This document shows positions 7,359-15,063 of a stretch of 64,000 bases of DNA, piece after piece; position 1 is the first letter of the stretch, and each line of letters starts with the position of its first letter. The DNA lies in NCBI RefSeq assembly GCF_021172065.1, contig NZ_CP087880.1:4254583-4318582 (forward strand), written 5' to 3'. Source of the DNA: Pseudocitrobacter corydidari. GTDB lineage: Bacteria > Pseudomonadota > Gammaproteobacteria > Enterobacterales > Enterobacteriaceae. The notes under the pieces are model-generated. The model saw only the letters and a program-made list of their open reading frames with translations, did not search any database and was not told where the DNA came from. The position numbers and the translations under genes were made by a program.

Positions 7359-9898
7359 GCGTTTTCCTCCACCATGGTGACCGGGATGCGTTCGTACGGC
7401 GTGGCCGGGCGATGCTGTTCACGTTCAGGCACAACCTGCACGTTCGGGTCACGCTGCTCGCTATTGATAAAGTGTTTGAAACGAACCTGTGCCGCCGGGT
7501 TGTTCACGGTTTCTGTCCATTCACAGGCGAACGCCGCGCGCAGACGGGCAATTTCAGATTCCAGATGTTCGTTCAGGCCCAGTTTGTCGTCGATGATCAC
7601 GGCACGCAGGTAGTCGATCCCGCCTTCCAGATTATCCAGCCACGGCGCGGTACGCGTCAGCTTATCGGCGGTGCGGATGTAGAACATCATGAAGCGGTCG
7701 AGGTATTTCACCAGCGTATCGCGATCAAGATCGGCCGCCAGCAGGTCCGCGTGACGCGGTTTCATCCCGCCGTTACCGCAGACATACAGGTTCCAGCCTT
7801 TCTCGGTGGCGATGATGCCCACGTCTTTACCCTGCGCTTCTGCACATTCACGGGTACAGCCGGAGACGCCGAATTTCATTTTGTGCGGCGTACGGATGCC
7901 TTTGTAGCGGTTTTCCAGCTCAACGCCGAAGCCCACGCTATCGCCCACGCCATAGCGGCACCAGGTGCTGCCCACGCAGGTTTTCGCCATACGCAGCGCT
8001 TTCGCATACGCGTGGCCGGTTTCGAAGCCAGCATCAATCAGTTGACGCCAGATTTCCGGCAGGTCGTCTTTTTGTGCGCCAAACAGGCCGATACGCTGGG
8101 AACCGGTGATTTTGGTGTACAGGTTGAATTCACGCGCGATACGGCCCACGGCGACCAGCCCTTCCGGGGTGATTTCACCGCCCGCAGAGCGCGGAATAAC
8201 GGAGTAGGTCCCGTCTTTCTGCATGTTCGCCAGGAAGTTATCGTTGGTATCCTGCAACGGCGTATGTTCCGGTTTGAGGATGTACTCATTCCAGCAGGAG
8301 GCCAGCAGTGAGCCGACGGTTGGTTTACACACTTCGCAGCCGTAGCCTTTGCCGTATTTTTGCAGCAGTTCGTTGAAGGATTTAATGCCTTCCACGCGGA
8401 TCAGGTGATACAGCTCCTGACGGGTGAAGGCGAAGTGTTCACAGAGGTTGTTGTTAACTTCGATACCCTGTTTCGACAGTTCCGCATTCAGCACCTGCGT
8501 CACCAGCGGGATACAACCGCCGCAGCCGGTACCGGCTTTGGTTTCCGCTTTCAGCGCCGCAACGGTGTGACAGCCACGGTTAATCGCCGCGACGAGGTCG
8601 CCTTTGGTGACGTCGAAGCAGGAACAGATTTGTGCGCTATCCGGCAGTTTATCAACGCCGATAGATGGTTTACCGCTGCCCGCGTGTGCAGGAAGAATCA
8701 AGGAGTCCGGGTTTTCCGGCAGCTCAATCTTGTTCATCTCCAGTTGCAGCAGGTTGCCGTAGTCGCTGGTATCACCCACCAGCACTGCGCCGAGCAGGTA
8801 TTTGTTGTCTTCGCTGACGATCAGGCGTTTGTAGACTTCTTTGCTTTCATCGAGATAAACGTAGCTGCGCGCGCCCGGCGTGCGACCATGCGCATCGCCA
8901 ATACCGCCGACATCAACGCCCAGCAGCTTCAGTTTGGCGCTCAGGTCTGCGCCCTGGAACGCATTCTGCGTGCCGAGGATATGGTCAACGGCGACCTGCG
9001 CCATTTTGTAGCCAGGGGCAACCAGGCCGTAAACACGGTTATTCCAGCTGGCACATTCGCCGATGGCGTAGATATCCGGGTCGGAGGTCTGGCAGGTGTC
9101 ATTAATCACGATACCGCCGCGCTGCGCGACGGCCAGACCGCACTGGGTCGCCAGTTTGTCGCGTGGACGAATACCGGTAGAGAAGACGATAAAGTCGACT
9201 TCTAAATCGCTGCCGTCGGCAAAACGCATGGTTTTACGCGCTTCTTTGCCTTCCTGAACGATCTCTTTGGTATTTTTGCTGGTGTGCACGCGCACGCCCA
9301 TGCTTTCAATTTTACGACGTAACTGCTCGCCACCCATCTGATCAAGCTGTTCAGCCATCAGCATCGGTGCGAACTCAATGACGTGGGTTTCTACGCCTAA
9401 ACTTTTCAGCGCGCCAGCCGCTTCCAGGCCGAGCAGCCCGCCGCCAACGACCGCGCCGCGTTTGCTGCGACGCGCACAGGATTCAATGGCGTTAAGATCT
9501 TCGATGGTACGATAAACAAAGCAGTCCTGCGTTTCAGAGCCCTTGATCGGCGGCACCCACGGGTATGAACCTGTCGCCATGATCAATTTGTCATAAAAAA
9601 CGGTACGACCGGCGCTGGAGTGAATCACCTTTTCCTGACGGTTAATGGTAATGGCGCGTTCGCCAATCAGAACATTAACGCCATGCTTCTCATAGTAACC
9701 TTCGCGCACCAGCGACAGCTCTTCCGCTGTATGATGGGAGAAGTAGGAAGAAAGGTGCACGCGGTCATAGGCTTTACGCGGTTCTTCACAGAATACGGTG
9801 ATGTCGTAAAGGCTGGCGTCGGACTTATCGAGAAGATCCTCGATAAAGCGGTGGCCGACCATGCCGTTACCGATAATTGCGAGTCTGACTTTGCTCAT
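7355..9898 (-). CDS. nirB: Nitrite reductase (NADH) large subunit
   Basis: 847 residues, the E. coli length. Domain order: FAD/NAD-binding oxidoreductase (IIGNGMVGHRFIEDL at 8-22, second NAD motif VVGGGLLGLEAAG near 150), a BFD-like [2Fe-2S] domain (ICSCFDVTKGD and GTGCGGCIPLV), then the nitrite/sulfite reductase domain. That domain has the siroheme/[4Fe-4S] ligand segments CVGSTWCRYGVGD, CTRECAEAQGKDVG and VCGNGGMKPRHADLL. It transfers six electrons from NADH to nitrite, giving ammonium. It is first in the nirBD-cysG unit and is controlled by the FNR and NarL/NarP sites upstream. Confidence 0.97.
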   Translation of the reverse strand: MSKVRLAIIGNGMVGHRFIEDLLDKSDASLYDITVFCEEPRKAYDRVHLSSYFSHHTAEELSLVREGYYEKHGVNVLIGERAITINRQEKVIHSSAGRTVFYDKLIMATGSYPWVPPIKGSETQDCFVYRTIEDLNAIESCARRSKRGAVVGGGLLGLEAAGALKSLGVETHVIEFAPMLMAEQLDQMGGEQLRRKIESMGVRVHTSKNTKEIVQEGKEARKTMRFADGSDLEVDFIVFSTGIRPRDKLATQCGLAVAQRGGIVINDTCQTSDPDIYAIGECASWNNRVYGLVAPGYKMAQVAVDHILGTQNAFQGADLSAKLKLLGVDVGGIGDAHGRTPGARSYVYLDESKEVYKRLIVSEDNKYLLGAVLVGDTSDYGNLLQLEMNKIELPENPDSLILPAHAGSGKPSIGVDKLPDSAQICSCFDVTKGDLVAAINRGCHTVAALKAETKAGTGCGGCIPLVTQVLNAELSKQGIEVNNNLCEHFAFTRQELYHLIRVEGIKSFNELLQKYGKGYGCEVCKPTVGSLLASCWNEYILKPEHTPLQDTNDNFLANMQKDGTYSVIPRSAGGEITPEGLVAVGRIAREFNLYTKITGSQRIGLFGAQKDDLPEIWRQLIDAGFETGHAYAKALRMAKTCVGSTWCRYGVGDSVGFGVELENRYKGIRTPHKMKFGVSGCTRECAEAQGKDVGIIATEKGWNLYVCGNGGMKPRHADLLAADLDRDTLVKYLDRFMMFYIRTADKLTRTAPWLDNLEGGIDYLRAVIIDDKLGLNEHLESEIARLRAAFACEWTETVNNPAAQVRFKHFINSEQRDPNVQVVPEREQHRPATPYERIPVTMVEENA

Positions 9899-9956
9899 TA
9901 TTGCCTCGATTTCTTTTCTATTACTGCCTACCTTAACGATTCAGCTATGGCGATTA

Positions 9957-9970
9957 TTGATACAAATCAA
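9957..9970 (-). promoter_or_regulatory. FNR binding site of the nirB promoter
   Basis: TTGATACAAATCAA is a full match to the FNR consensus TTGAT-N4-ATCAA. Its centre lies 28 bases from the centre of the NarL/NarP site, the same spacing as the -41.5 and -69.5 sites of E. coli nirB. That predicts a start near 9922 with a TAAGGT-type -10 on the minus strand. It indicates anaerobic activation of nirBD-cysG. Confidence 0.9.
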
Positions 9971-9983
9971 ATACACCTTTGCC

Positions 9984-9999
9984 TACCACTTAATGGGTA
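9984..9999 (-). promoter_or_regulatory. NarL/NarP 7-2-7 site of the nirB promoter
   Basis: TACCACT-TA-ATGGGTA is an inverted pair of heptamers with a 2-base gap, the preferred arrangement for NarP and NarL. The 28-base offset from the FNR site matches the E. coli nirB promoter. It predicts nitrate/nitrite induction. Confidence 0.85.
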
Positions 10000-10031
10000 T
10001 ATCACTGATTTGTCAGTATTTTTATAAGTTG

Positions 10032-10052
10032 CGGAAAAGACACGCTTTTCCG
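10032..10052. repeat. Inverted repeat upstream of codA
   Basis: CGGAAAAG-acacg-CTTTTCCG is a perfect 8-base stem between the nirB control region and codA. A CTCTTTTTG stretch follows 7 bases later on the plus strand, so it could weakly terminate leader transcription or serve as an operator for codA. It does not resemble the PurR operator known for E. coli codBA. Confidence 0.4.
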
Positions 10053-10137
10053 GCTTGCTCTTTTTGTGTACAAAATAGTGGTAAATGAAAATTTCGTGCT
10101 GGTGAAAAAAACAGCGACAAAAACGGGGGAGAAAGGA

Positions 10138-11418
10138 ATGACAACGCTACCGCTTCGCTTTATTCAGAATGTGCGTTTGCCGAATCAGGAAGGACGATGG
10201 CAAATCGCGATAGAAAATGGCCAGTTTGGCGCGATTACCCCCATGGAGGTGGTGCTGGCTGACGACCCGCAGGTTCTCGACGCAGAGGGCGGTTTAGCGC
10301 TGCCGCCGTTTATCGAGCCGCATATTCACCTCGACACCACGCAAACGGCAGGCGAGCCGAACTGGAATCAGTCCGGCACCCTGTTCGAAGGCATCGAACG
10401 CTGGGCCGAGCGAAAAGCGCTGCTGAGCCACGACGATGTGAAAGCTCGAGCGTGGAAAACCCTGAAGTGGCAGATGGCGAATGGCATTCAGTACGTGCGT
10501 ACCCATGTGGATGTCTCCGACCCGTCGCTCACCGCCCTGAAAGCCATGCTGGAGGTGAAGCAGGAAGTTGCGCCGTGGGTTGACCTGCAAATTGTGGCCT
10601 TCCCGCAGGAGGGGATTCTGTCGTATCCCAACGGCGAAGCGTTACTGGAGGAGGCGCTGAAGCTTGGCGCGGATGTGGTGGGGGCGATCCCACACTTTGA
10701 ATTTACCCGCGAGTATGGCGTGGAATCGCTGCATATCGCGTTTCGCCTGGCGCAGAAGTATGACCGCCAGCTGGATATTCACTGCGATGAAATCGACGAT
10801 GAGCAGTCGCGCTTTGTCGAAACCGTGGCGGCGCTGGCGTTGAAAGAGGGCATCGGCGCACGGGTGACGGCGAGCCACACTACGGCGATGCACTCCTACA
10901 ACGGCGCGTATACCTCGCGCTTATTCCGCTTGCTGAAGATGTCGGGCATTAACTTTGTCGCCAACCCGCTGGTGAATATTCATCTTCAGGGGCGTTTTGA
11001 TGATTATCCGAAACGTCGCGGCATCACCCGGGTGAAAGAGATGCTGGCGGCAGAGATTAACGTCTGCTTCGGGCATGATGATGTGTTCGACCCGTGGTAT
11101 CCGCTCGGTACCGGGAATATGTTGCAGGTGCTGCATATGGGGCTGCACGTTTGTCAGTTGATGGGGTATCAGCAAATCAACGAGGGGCTGAAGCTGATTA
11201 CGCACCACAGCGCGCGGACGCTTGGCGTGACGGATTACGGCATCGCGCCGGGAAATACGGCTAACCTGATTATTTTACCGGCGGAGAATGGCTTTGAGGC
11301 GGTGCGCCGTCAGGTGCCGGTACGCTGGTCGATAAGAGAAGGGAAGGTGATTGCGCAAACGCAGCCTGCACAGACCTGGGTGCGGGGAGAGCGCGTTGAT
11401 TTCGCGCGAAACACCTGA
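10138..11418 (+). CDS. codA: Cytosine deaminase
   Basis: 426 residues from ATG 10138, chosen because GAGAAAGG precedes it; the upstream in-frame extension to 10066 has no ribosome site and would exceed the E. coli length of 427. The protein deaminates cytosine to uracil in pyrimidine salvage. The metal-binding EPHIHLDTT motif is near residue 60. HCDEIDDEQSR, TASHTTAMHSYN and CFGHDDVFDPWYP carry the later metal ligand and catalytic residues of CodA. No codB permease gene is adjacent, unlike E. coli codBA. It is divergent from nirB across 239 bases. Ortholog or close paralog is not distinguishable here. Confidence 0.9.
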   Translation: MTTLPLRFIQNVRLPNQEGRWQIAIENGQFGAITPMEVVLADDPQVLDAEGGLALPPFIEPHIHLDTTQTAGEPNWNQSGTLFEGIERWAERKALLSHDDVKARAWKTLKWQMANGIQYVRTHVDVSDPSLTALKAMLEVKQEVAPWVDLQIVAFPQEGILSYPNGEALLEEALKLGADVVGAIPHFEFTREYGVESLHIAFRLAQKYDRQLDIHCDEIDDEQSRFVETVAALALKEGIGARVTASHTTAMHSYNGAYTSRLFRLLKMSGINFVANPLVNIHLQGRFDDYPKRRGITRVKEMLAAEINVCFGHDDVFDPWYPLGTGNMLQVLHMGLHVCQLMGYQQINEGLKLITHHSARTLGVTDYGIAPGNTANLIILPAENGFEAVRRQVPVRWSIREGKVIAQTQPAQTWVRGERVDFARNT

Positions 11419-11429
11419 GGCGATGAAAT

Positions 11430-11531
11430 GCCGGATGGCGGCGTAAACGCCTTATCCGGCCTACAATTTTATTAAATATCAAAAAATTGCAAATTTTCTG
11501 TAGGCCCGGTAAGCGCCAGCGCCACCGGGCA
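11430..11531. repeat. REP/BIME pair between codA and tsgA
   Basis: Two oppositely oriented REP units flank an AT-rich spacer. The left unit starts GCCGGATGGCGGCGTAAACG and ends in CCTAC; the right unit starts TGTAGGCCCGGTAAGCG and ends in CACCGGGCA. The element sits between convergent genes, the usual place, and probably stabilises 3' ends or limits readthrough. Confidence 0.85.
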
Positions 11532-11545
11532 CAACAACAATCGCC

Positions 11546-12724
11546 TTAGTGAGACGCCGCGCCGTGCTGGCGATGGCGGCTAACGAAGCCGAGGATCACA
11601 CACATCACGAAGACCACAGCATAAAGGCCGTTGGCGGTGACCAGCGCCGCATGCGGACCACTGTGAGCCACAATCGGGCCGGTGACCACGAAGGTCAGCA
11701 TGGTACCGATAGTACCGCAGGTCAGAACGAAGTTAACCAGTTTTGGCGAGGCCACTTTGGTTTGCAGCGAACCCAGGGTAATGATTGAGGTGTAAATCGC
11801 GCTGGAGAAGAAGCCCAGCGTCAGAATAAACCACGCCAGATGCTGCGGTTCGCCGTTAATGAAGAAGTACATCAGCACGGTCGCCAGGCCCGCCAGCACG
11901 GTCAGAATACGTTGCAGGTCGAAGAAGCGCAGAATGAAGCTGAACGCCCACATGCCGAACATATATGACATCCAGAAATCGCTGACCAGTTTACCCGCGT
12001 CGTTCAGGCTCATGCCCAGGCCTTTGGCGTATTCCGGCACCCAGGAGATAAACCCGAGTTGACCAAGGATGTAGCAAAGCGCGGCAATCGACAGGAACAG
12101 TACGCCGATACCCCATTTTTCTTTCACCACAGGCTGTGCATCGGGCGCGGCTTTCTTGCCAAGAACCGGGAAGTCGCAGCCGAAGGTCAGAATAAAGATA
12201 GCCACGTAGACCAGACCAATGCAGGCATACACCCAGTACCACTCGATGCTGCGCGCCAGCAGAACCGCGGCGACCATCGGGAAGATCATCCCGGCCATGC
12301 TGAAGAAGGAGTCGGTGAACAGCAGACGCGCGCCGCGCTGGCGGCCTTCATACATGTGGGTTATCAGGAACGTACCGATAGACATGGTGATCCCGCTGAC
12401 CAGACCAAGTACGAACATCGCGGCAGAGAACAGCGCCAGGCTGTGCGTGGTCATCAGACCGGCAACCGCCAGCACCATCAGCACAAAGCCAAAGCGGAGC
12501 TGCGTTTTCAGCGGCACAATTTCCATCAGCCACGCGTTCAGGAAGATAGAAATCAGGATCCCGGCGTTCAGGAAGGTGAAGGTGTTACTCATGCTGGAAA
12601 CGGGCAGATTAAAGTAATCGGCGATATTTCCCATCACCATCCCGGTGACAATCACCAACGCACCGGTAAGGGCGTAGGAGAAGAAGCTGATCCATGTGAG
12701 CTTGATACGGTTGCTGTTAGTCAT
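11546..12724 (-). CDS. tsgA: TsgA, major facilitator superfamily transporter
   Basis: 392 residues, close to the 393 of E. coli TsgA, an inner-membrane MFS protein of unproven substrate. About twelve hydrophobic segments are visible, beginning with TWISFFSYALTGALVIVTGM and ending with GLYAVVFVMCVILGFVSRH. In E. coli it lies next to nirB, and here codA intervenes. It is divergent from ppiA across a 279-base control region. Confidence 0.92.
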   Translation of the reverse strand: MTNSNRIKLTWISFFSYALTGALVIVTGMVMGNIADYFNLPVSSMSNTFTFLNAGILISIFLNAWLMEIVPLKTQLRFGFVLMVLAVAGLMTTHSLALFSAAMFVLGLVSGITMSIGTFLITHMYEGRQRGARLLFTDSFFSMAGMIFPMVAAVLLARSIEWYWVYACIGLVYVAIFILTFGCDFPVLGKKAAPDAQPVVKEKWGIGVLFLSIAALCYILGQLGFISWVPEYAKGLGMSLNDAGKLVSDFWMSYMFGMWAFSFILRFFDLQRILTVLAGLATVLMYFFINGEPQHLAWFILTLGFFSSAIYTSIITLGSLQTKVASPKLVNFVLTCGTIGTMLTFVVTGPIVAHSGPHAALVTANGLYAVVFVMCVILGFVSRHRQHGAASH

Positions 12725-12846
12725 GACTGGCCTGTATGAATAGAAACGTAAAACGCGTTGACACCCCGCCGGGTGCGCAGATTTTATTCATTTCAGTGAT
12801 TCATTCCTAGTTTTATTGCATCAATGTTATCTATTGCACTAGTTAA

Positions 12847-12862
12847 CGTGACTTGTATCACA
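12847..12862 (+). promoter_or_regulatory. Probable CRP site upstream of ppiA
   Basis: CGTGA-cttgta-TCACA matches nine of the ten conserved bases of the CRP half-sites TGTGA-N6-TCACA. It lies about 140 bases upstream of ppiA, a gene known in E. coli to be CRP/CytR controlled. The rest of the 12725-13003 region is AT-rich and may also hold the tsgA promoter. Confidence 0.65.
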
Positions 12863-13003
12863 TTAAAAGTGCGGAGATCTCAGCGCTGCGCTGGTTACAT
12901 CTGTTTCAACTAAGTAAACTTAAGTAAAAGTCTGGCCTGGGGTGCAAACCCTCTTTAGAATCAAGCCACTTGCCTTCTTTACTGCACCCGTTAAGGAATT
13001 CTC

Positions 13004-13576
13004 ATGCTCAAATCAACTCTGGCGGCCATGACGGCTGTTTTTGCACTCTCAGCGATCTCCCCGGCGGCTCTGGCGGCGACTGGCGATCCGCATGTGCTGC
13101 TGACGACCTCCGCAGGGAATATTGAGCTGGAGCTGAACAGCCAGAAAGCGCCGGTTTCCGTGGAAAACTTCGTGAACTACGTCAACAGCGGTTTCTATAA
13201 CAACACCACCTTCCACCGTGTGATCCCCGGATTCATGGTGCAGGGCGGCGGGTTTAACGAGCAGATGCAGCAGAAGCAACCGAACCCGCCTATCAAAAAC
13301 GAAGCGGACAACGGCCTGCGTAACACCCGTGGCACCATCTCGATGGCGCGTACTGCTGATAAAGATAGCGCAACCAGCCAGTTCTTCATCAACGTGGCGG
13401 ATAATGCCTTCCTCGATCACGGTCAGCGTGATTTTGGGTACGCGGTATTTGGTAAGGTTGTCAAAGGGATGGACGTCGCTGATAAAATTTCTCAGGTGCA
13501 GTCGCATAACGTTGGCCCGTACCAGAATGTGCCGACCAAACCGGTTGTTATCCTCTCCGCAAAAGTCCTGCCGTAA
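13004..13576 (+). CDS. ppiA: Periplasmic peptidyl-prolyl isomerase A (cyclophilin)
   Basis: 190 residues, the E. coli PpiA length. Residues 1-24 form a signal peptide (KSTLAAMTAVFALSAISPAALAA) with cleavage after an Ala-X-Ala-type site. The cyclophilin core follows, with FHRVIPGFMVQGG, GTISMART and SQFFINVADNAFLD, which hold the catalytic Arg, Phe and Gln. It catalyses proline cis-trans isomerisation in the periplasm. AAGG precedes the ATG. A CRP site upstream suggests carbon-source control. Confidence 0.96.
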   Translation: MLKSTLAAMTAVFALSAISPAALAATGDPHVLLTTSAGNIELELNSQKAPVSVENFVNYVNSGFYNNTTFHRVIPGFMVQGGGFNEQMQQKQPNPPIKNEADNGLRNTRGTISMARTADKDSATSQFFINVADNAFLDHGQRDFGYAVFGKVVKGMDVADKISQVQSHNVGPYQNVPTKPVVILSAKVLP

Positions 13577-13585
13577 ATTCTTCTT

Positions 13586-13614
13586 CGCGCGGGCGATCCC
13601 GTTCGCGCGTTTTT
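13586..13614 (+). terminator. Terminator after ppiA
   Basis: CGCGCG arms separated by 12 bases (which can extend the stem) are followed by TTTTT, starting 9 bases after the ppiA stop. Confidence 0.6.
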
Positions 13615-13681
13615 GCCTTTCTGCACAACCTGAAATTGCTGCTTATACTTGTGGCAAATGGGAACAGTTCAGGGAGGCTGC

Positions 13682-13849
13682 ATGAAAAAACTTACCGATA
13701 AGCAAAAAGCTCAGCTCTGGGAAAAAACACGCAACGAGAATTTTCAGGCCAGCCGCCGTCTGGAAGGGGCTGATATCCCGCTGGTCACCCTGAGTCGCGA
13801 AGACGCGCTGACGCGTATTGAACAACTGCGGGGGCACTATGAGCGATAA
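13682..13849 (+). CDS. yhfG: YhfG (FicT) antitoxin of Fic
   Basis: 55 residues from ATG 13682, preceded by AGGGAGG; an in-frame start 33 bases upstream lacks a ribosome site. It matches E. coli YhfG closely (MKKLTDKQ, NFQASRRLEG, LRGHYER). The segment S24-RRLE-G29 fits the (S/T)xxxE(G/N) inhibition motif of Fic antitoxins, whose glutamate blocks ATP binding. Its last 11 bases overlap the start of fic, the typical antitoxin-toxin arrangement. Confidence 0.93.
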   Translation: MKKLTDKQKAQLWEKTRNENFQASRRLEGADIPLVTLSREDALTRIEQLRGHYER

Positions 13850-14432
13850 ATTCGGTAACGACCGCGATCCCTATCTGTTCCCCGGTCTAAACGTAATGCG
13901 TAATAAACTGGGCATCCACGAAGCGACCCGCCTTGAACAGGCCGCATGGGAGCTTACCTCTCTACGTGCGGCGACCATCGAACTGGGCCCGCAGGTGCGC
14001 GGTCTTCCCTGGCTGTGCGCCATTCATTATCAGCTCTATCAGGATGTATTTGACTGGGCCGGGAAGTACCGGGAAATCAATATCTACCACGGTGACACGC
14101 CGTTCTGCCATTTCACGCGTATTGAGAAAGAGGGCAATGCGCTGATGCAGGAGCTGGAAGACGAGAACTGGTTAGCGGGGTTGGAGAAAGAGGCGTTTAT
14201 TGAGCGGCTGACGTGGTACTACTGCGAAATCAACGTGCTGCATCCGTTTCGCATTGGCAGCGGCCTGGCGCAGCGTATTTTCTTCGAACAACTGGCGATT
14301 CACGCGGGCTACGCGCTGGACTGGCGGGAGATTGAACCGCTGCGCTGGAACGACGCCAACCAGCAGGGGGCGATGGGCGATTTGAAGCCGCTGCTGGCAC
14401 TGTTTACGAAAGTGGTGAGAGTCGCAGCCTGA
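13839..14432 (+). CDS. fic: Fic-domain AMP-transferase family toxin
   Basis: 197 residues from ATG 13839, inside the yhfG end; an upstream in-frame start at 13818 is less likely given the E. coli start MSDKFG. Fic proteins transfer AMP to target proteins. The core motif here is HPFRIGSGLAQR (His135), which departs from the canonical HxFx(D/E)GNGR: Ile in place of the acidic residue and Ser-Gly-Leu in place of Asn-Gly-Arg. From memory E. coli K-12 Fic shows the same kind of change, so it is a lineage trait rather than local decay. Activity is uncertain. Translational coupling with yhfG is likely. Confidence 0.93.
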   Translation: MSDKFGNDRDPYLFPGLNVMRNKLGIHEATRLEQAAWELTSLRAATIELGPQVRGLPWLCAIHYQLYQDVFDWAGKYREINIYHGDTPFCHFTRIEKEGNALMQELEDENWLAGLEKEAFIERLTWYYCEINVLHPFRIGSGLAQRIFFEQLAIHAGYALDWREIEPLRWNDANQQGAMGDLKPLLALFTKVVRVAA

Positions 14433-14471
14433 CCCGGTAGAATGCTCCGGTTTGCTGTAACCGGAGCCGCC

Positions 14472-15035
14472 ATGATCCTGCTAATTGATAACTACGATTC
14501 CTTTACCTGGAACCTCTACCAGTACTTCTGCGAGCTGGGCGCTGAGGTGTTGGTCAAGCGCAACGATGACATCACTCTCGCGCAAATCGACGCGCTCAAC
14601 CCGGCGAAAATCGTTATCTCCCCTGGCCCCTGTACGCCGGATGACGCGGGTATTTCGTTGGAGGTCATTCGTCATTACGCCGGAAAAACGCCGCTGCTGG
14701 GCGTCTGCCTGGGGCATCAGGCGATTGCGCAGGCGTTTGGCGCGCGCATCGTGCGGGCGCATAAAGTGATGCACGGTAAAACCTCGCCCATCACGCATAA
14801 CGGCCAGGGCGTTTTTCAGGGGCTGAATAACCCGCTGACCGTCACCCGTTACCATTCCCTGCTGATCGAACCGAATACGCTACCGGAAACCTTCGAAGTG
14901 ACCGCCCGCAGTGAAAGCGGCGAGATCATGGGTATTCGCCATCGCCAGTGGGATCTCGAAGGCGTGCAGTTCCACCCGGAAAGTATTCTCAGCGAACAGG
15001 GGCATGCGCTGCTGGCAAACTTCCTGCGGCGTTGA
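14472..15035 (+). CDS. pabA: Aminodeoxychorismate synthase, glutamine amidotransferase subunit
   Basis: 187 residues from ATG 14472 (MILLIDNYDSF), equal to E. coli PabA; an ATG 30 bases upstream would add a non-homologous extension. PabA provides ammonia from glutamine to PabB for p-aminobenzoate and folate synthesis. The class I amidotransferase triad is visible: Cys79 in GVCLGHQ, with His and Glu in FHPESILS near residue 168. In E. coli argD follows directly; here a lipoprotein gene on the other strand intervenes. Confidence 0.96.
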   Translation: MILLIDNYDSFTWNLYQYFCELGAEVLVKRNDDITLAQIDALNPAKIVISPGPCTPDDAGISLEVIRHYAGKTPLLGVCLGHQAIAQAFGARIVRAHKVMHGKTSPITHNGQGVFQGLNNPLTVTRYHSLLIEPNTLPETFEVTARSESGEIMGIRHRQWDLEGVQFHPESILSEQGHALLANFLRR

Positions 15036-15038
15036 TTG

Positions 15039-15055
15039 TGCGCCCTGACGGCGCA
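15039..15055. terminator. Short hairpin between pabA and the convergent lipoprotein gene
   Basis: TGCGCC-ctgac-GGCGCA lies between the two convergent stops. No T run is present on either side, so it is only a possible terminator or mRNA-end structure. Confidence 0.35.
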
Positions 15056-15063
15056 GGCGTCGT

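Noticed and set aside
10066..10137. N-terminal extension of codA
   Set aside because: No ribosome site before the upstream ATG, and the 426-residue form matches the family length.
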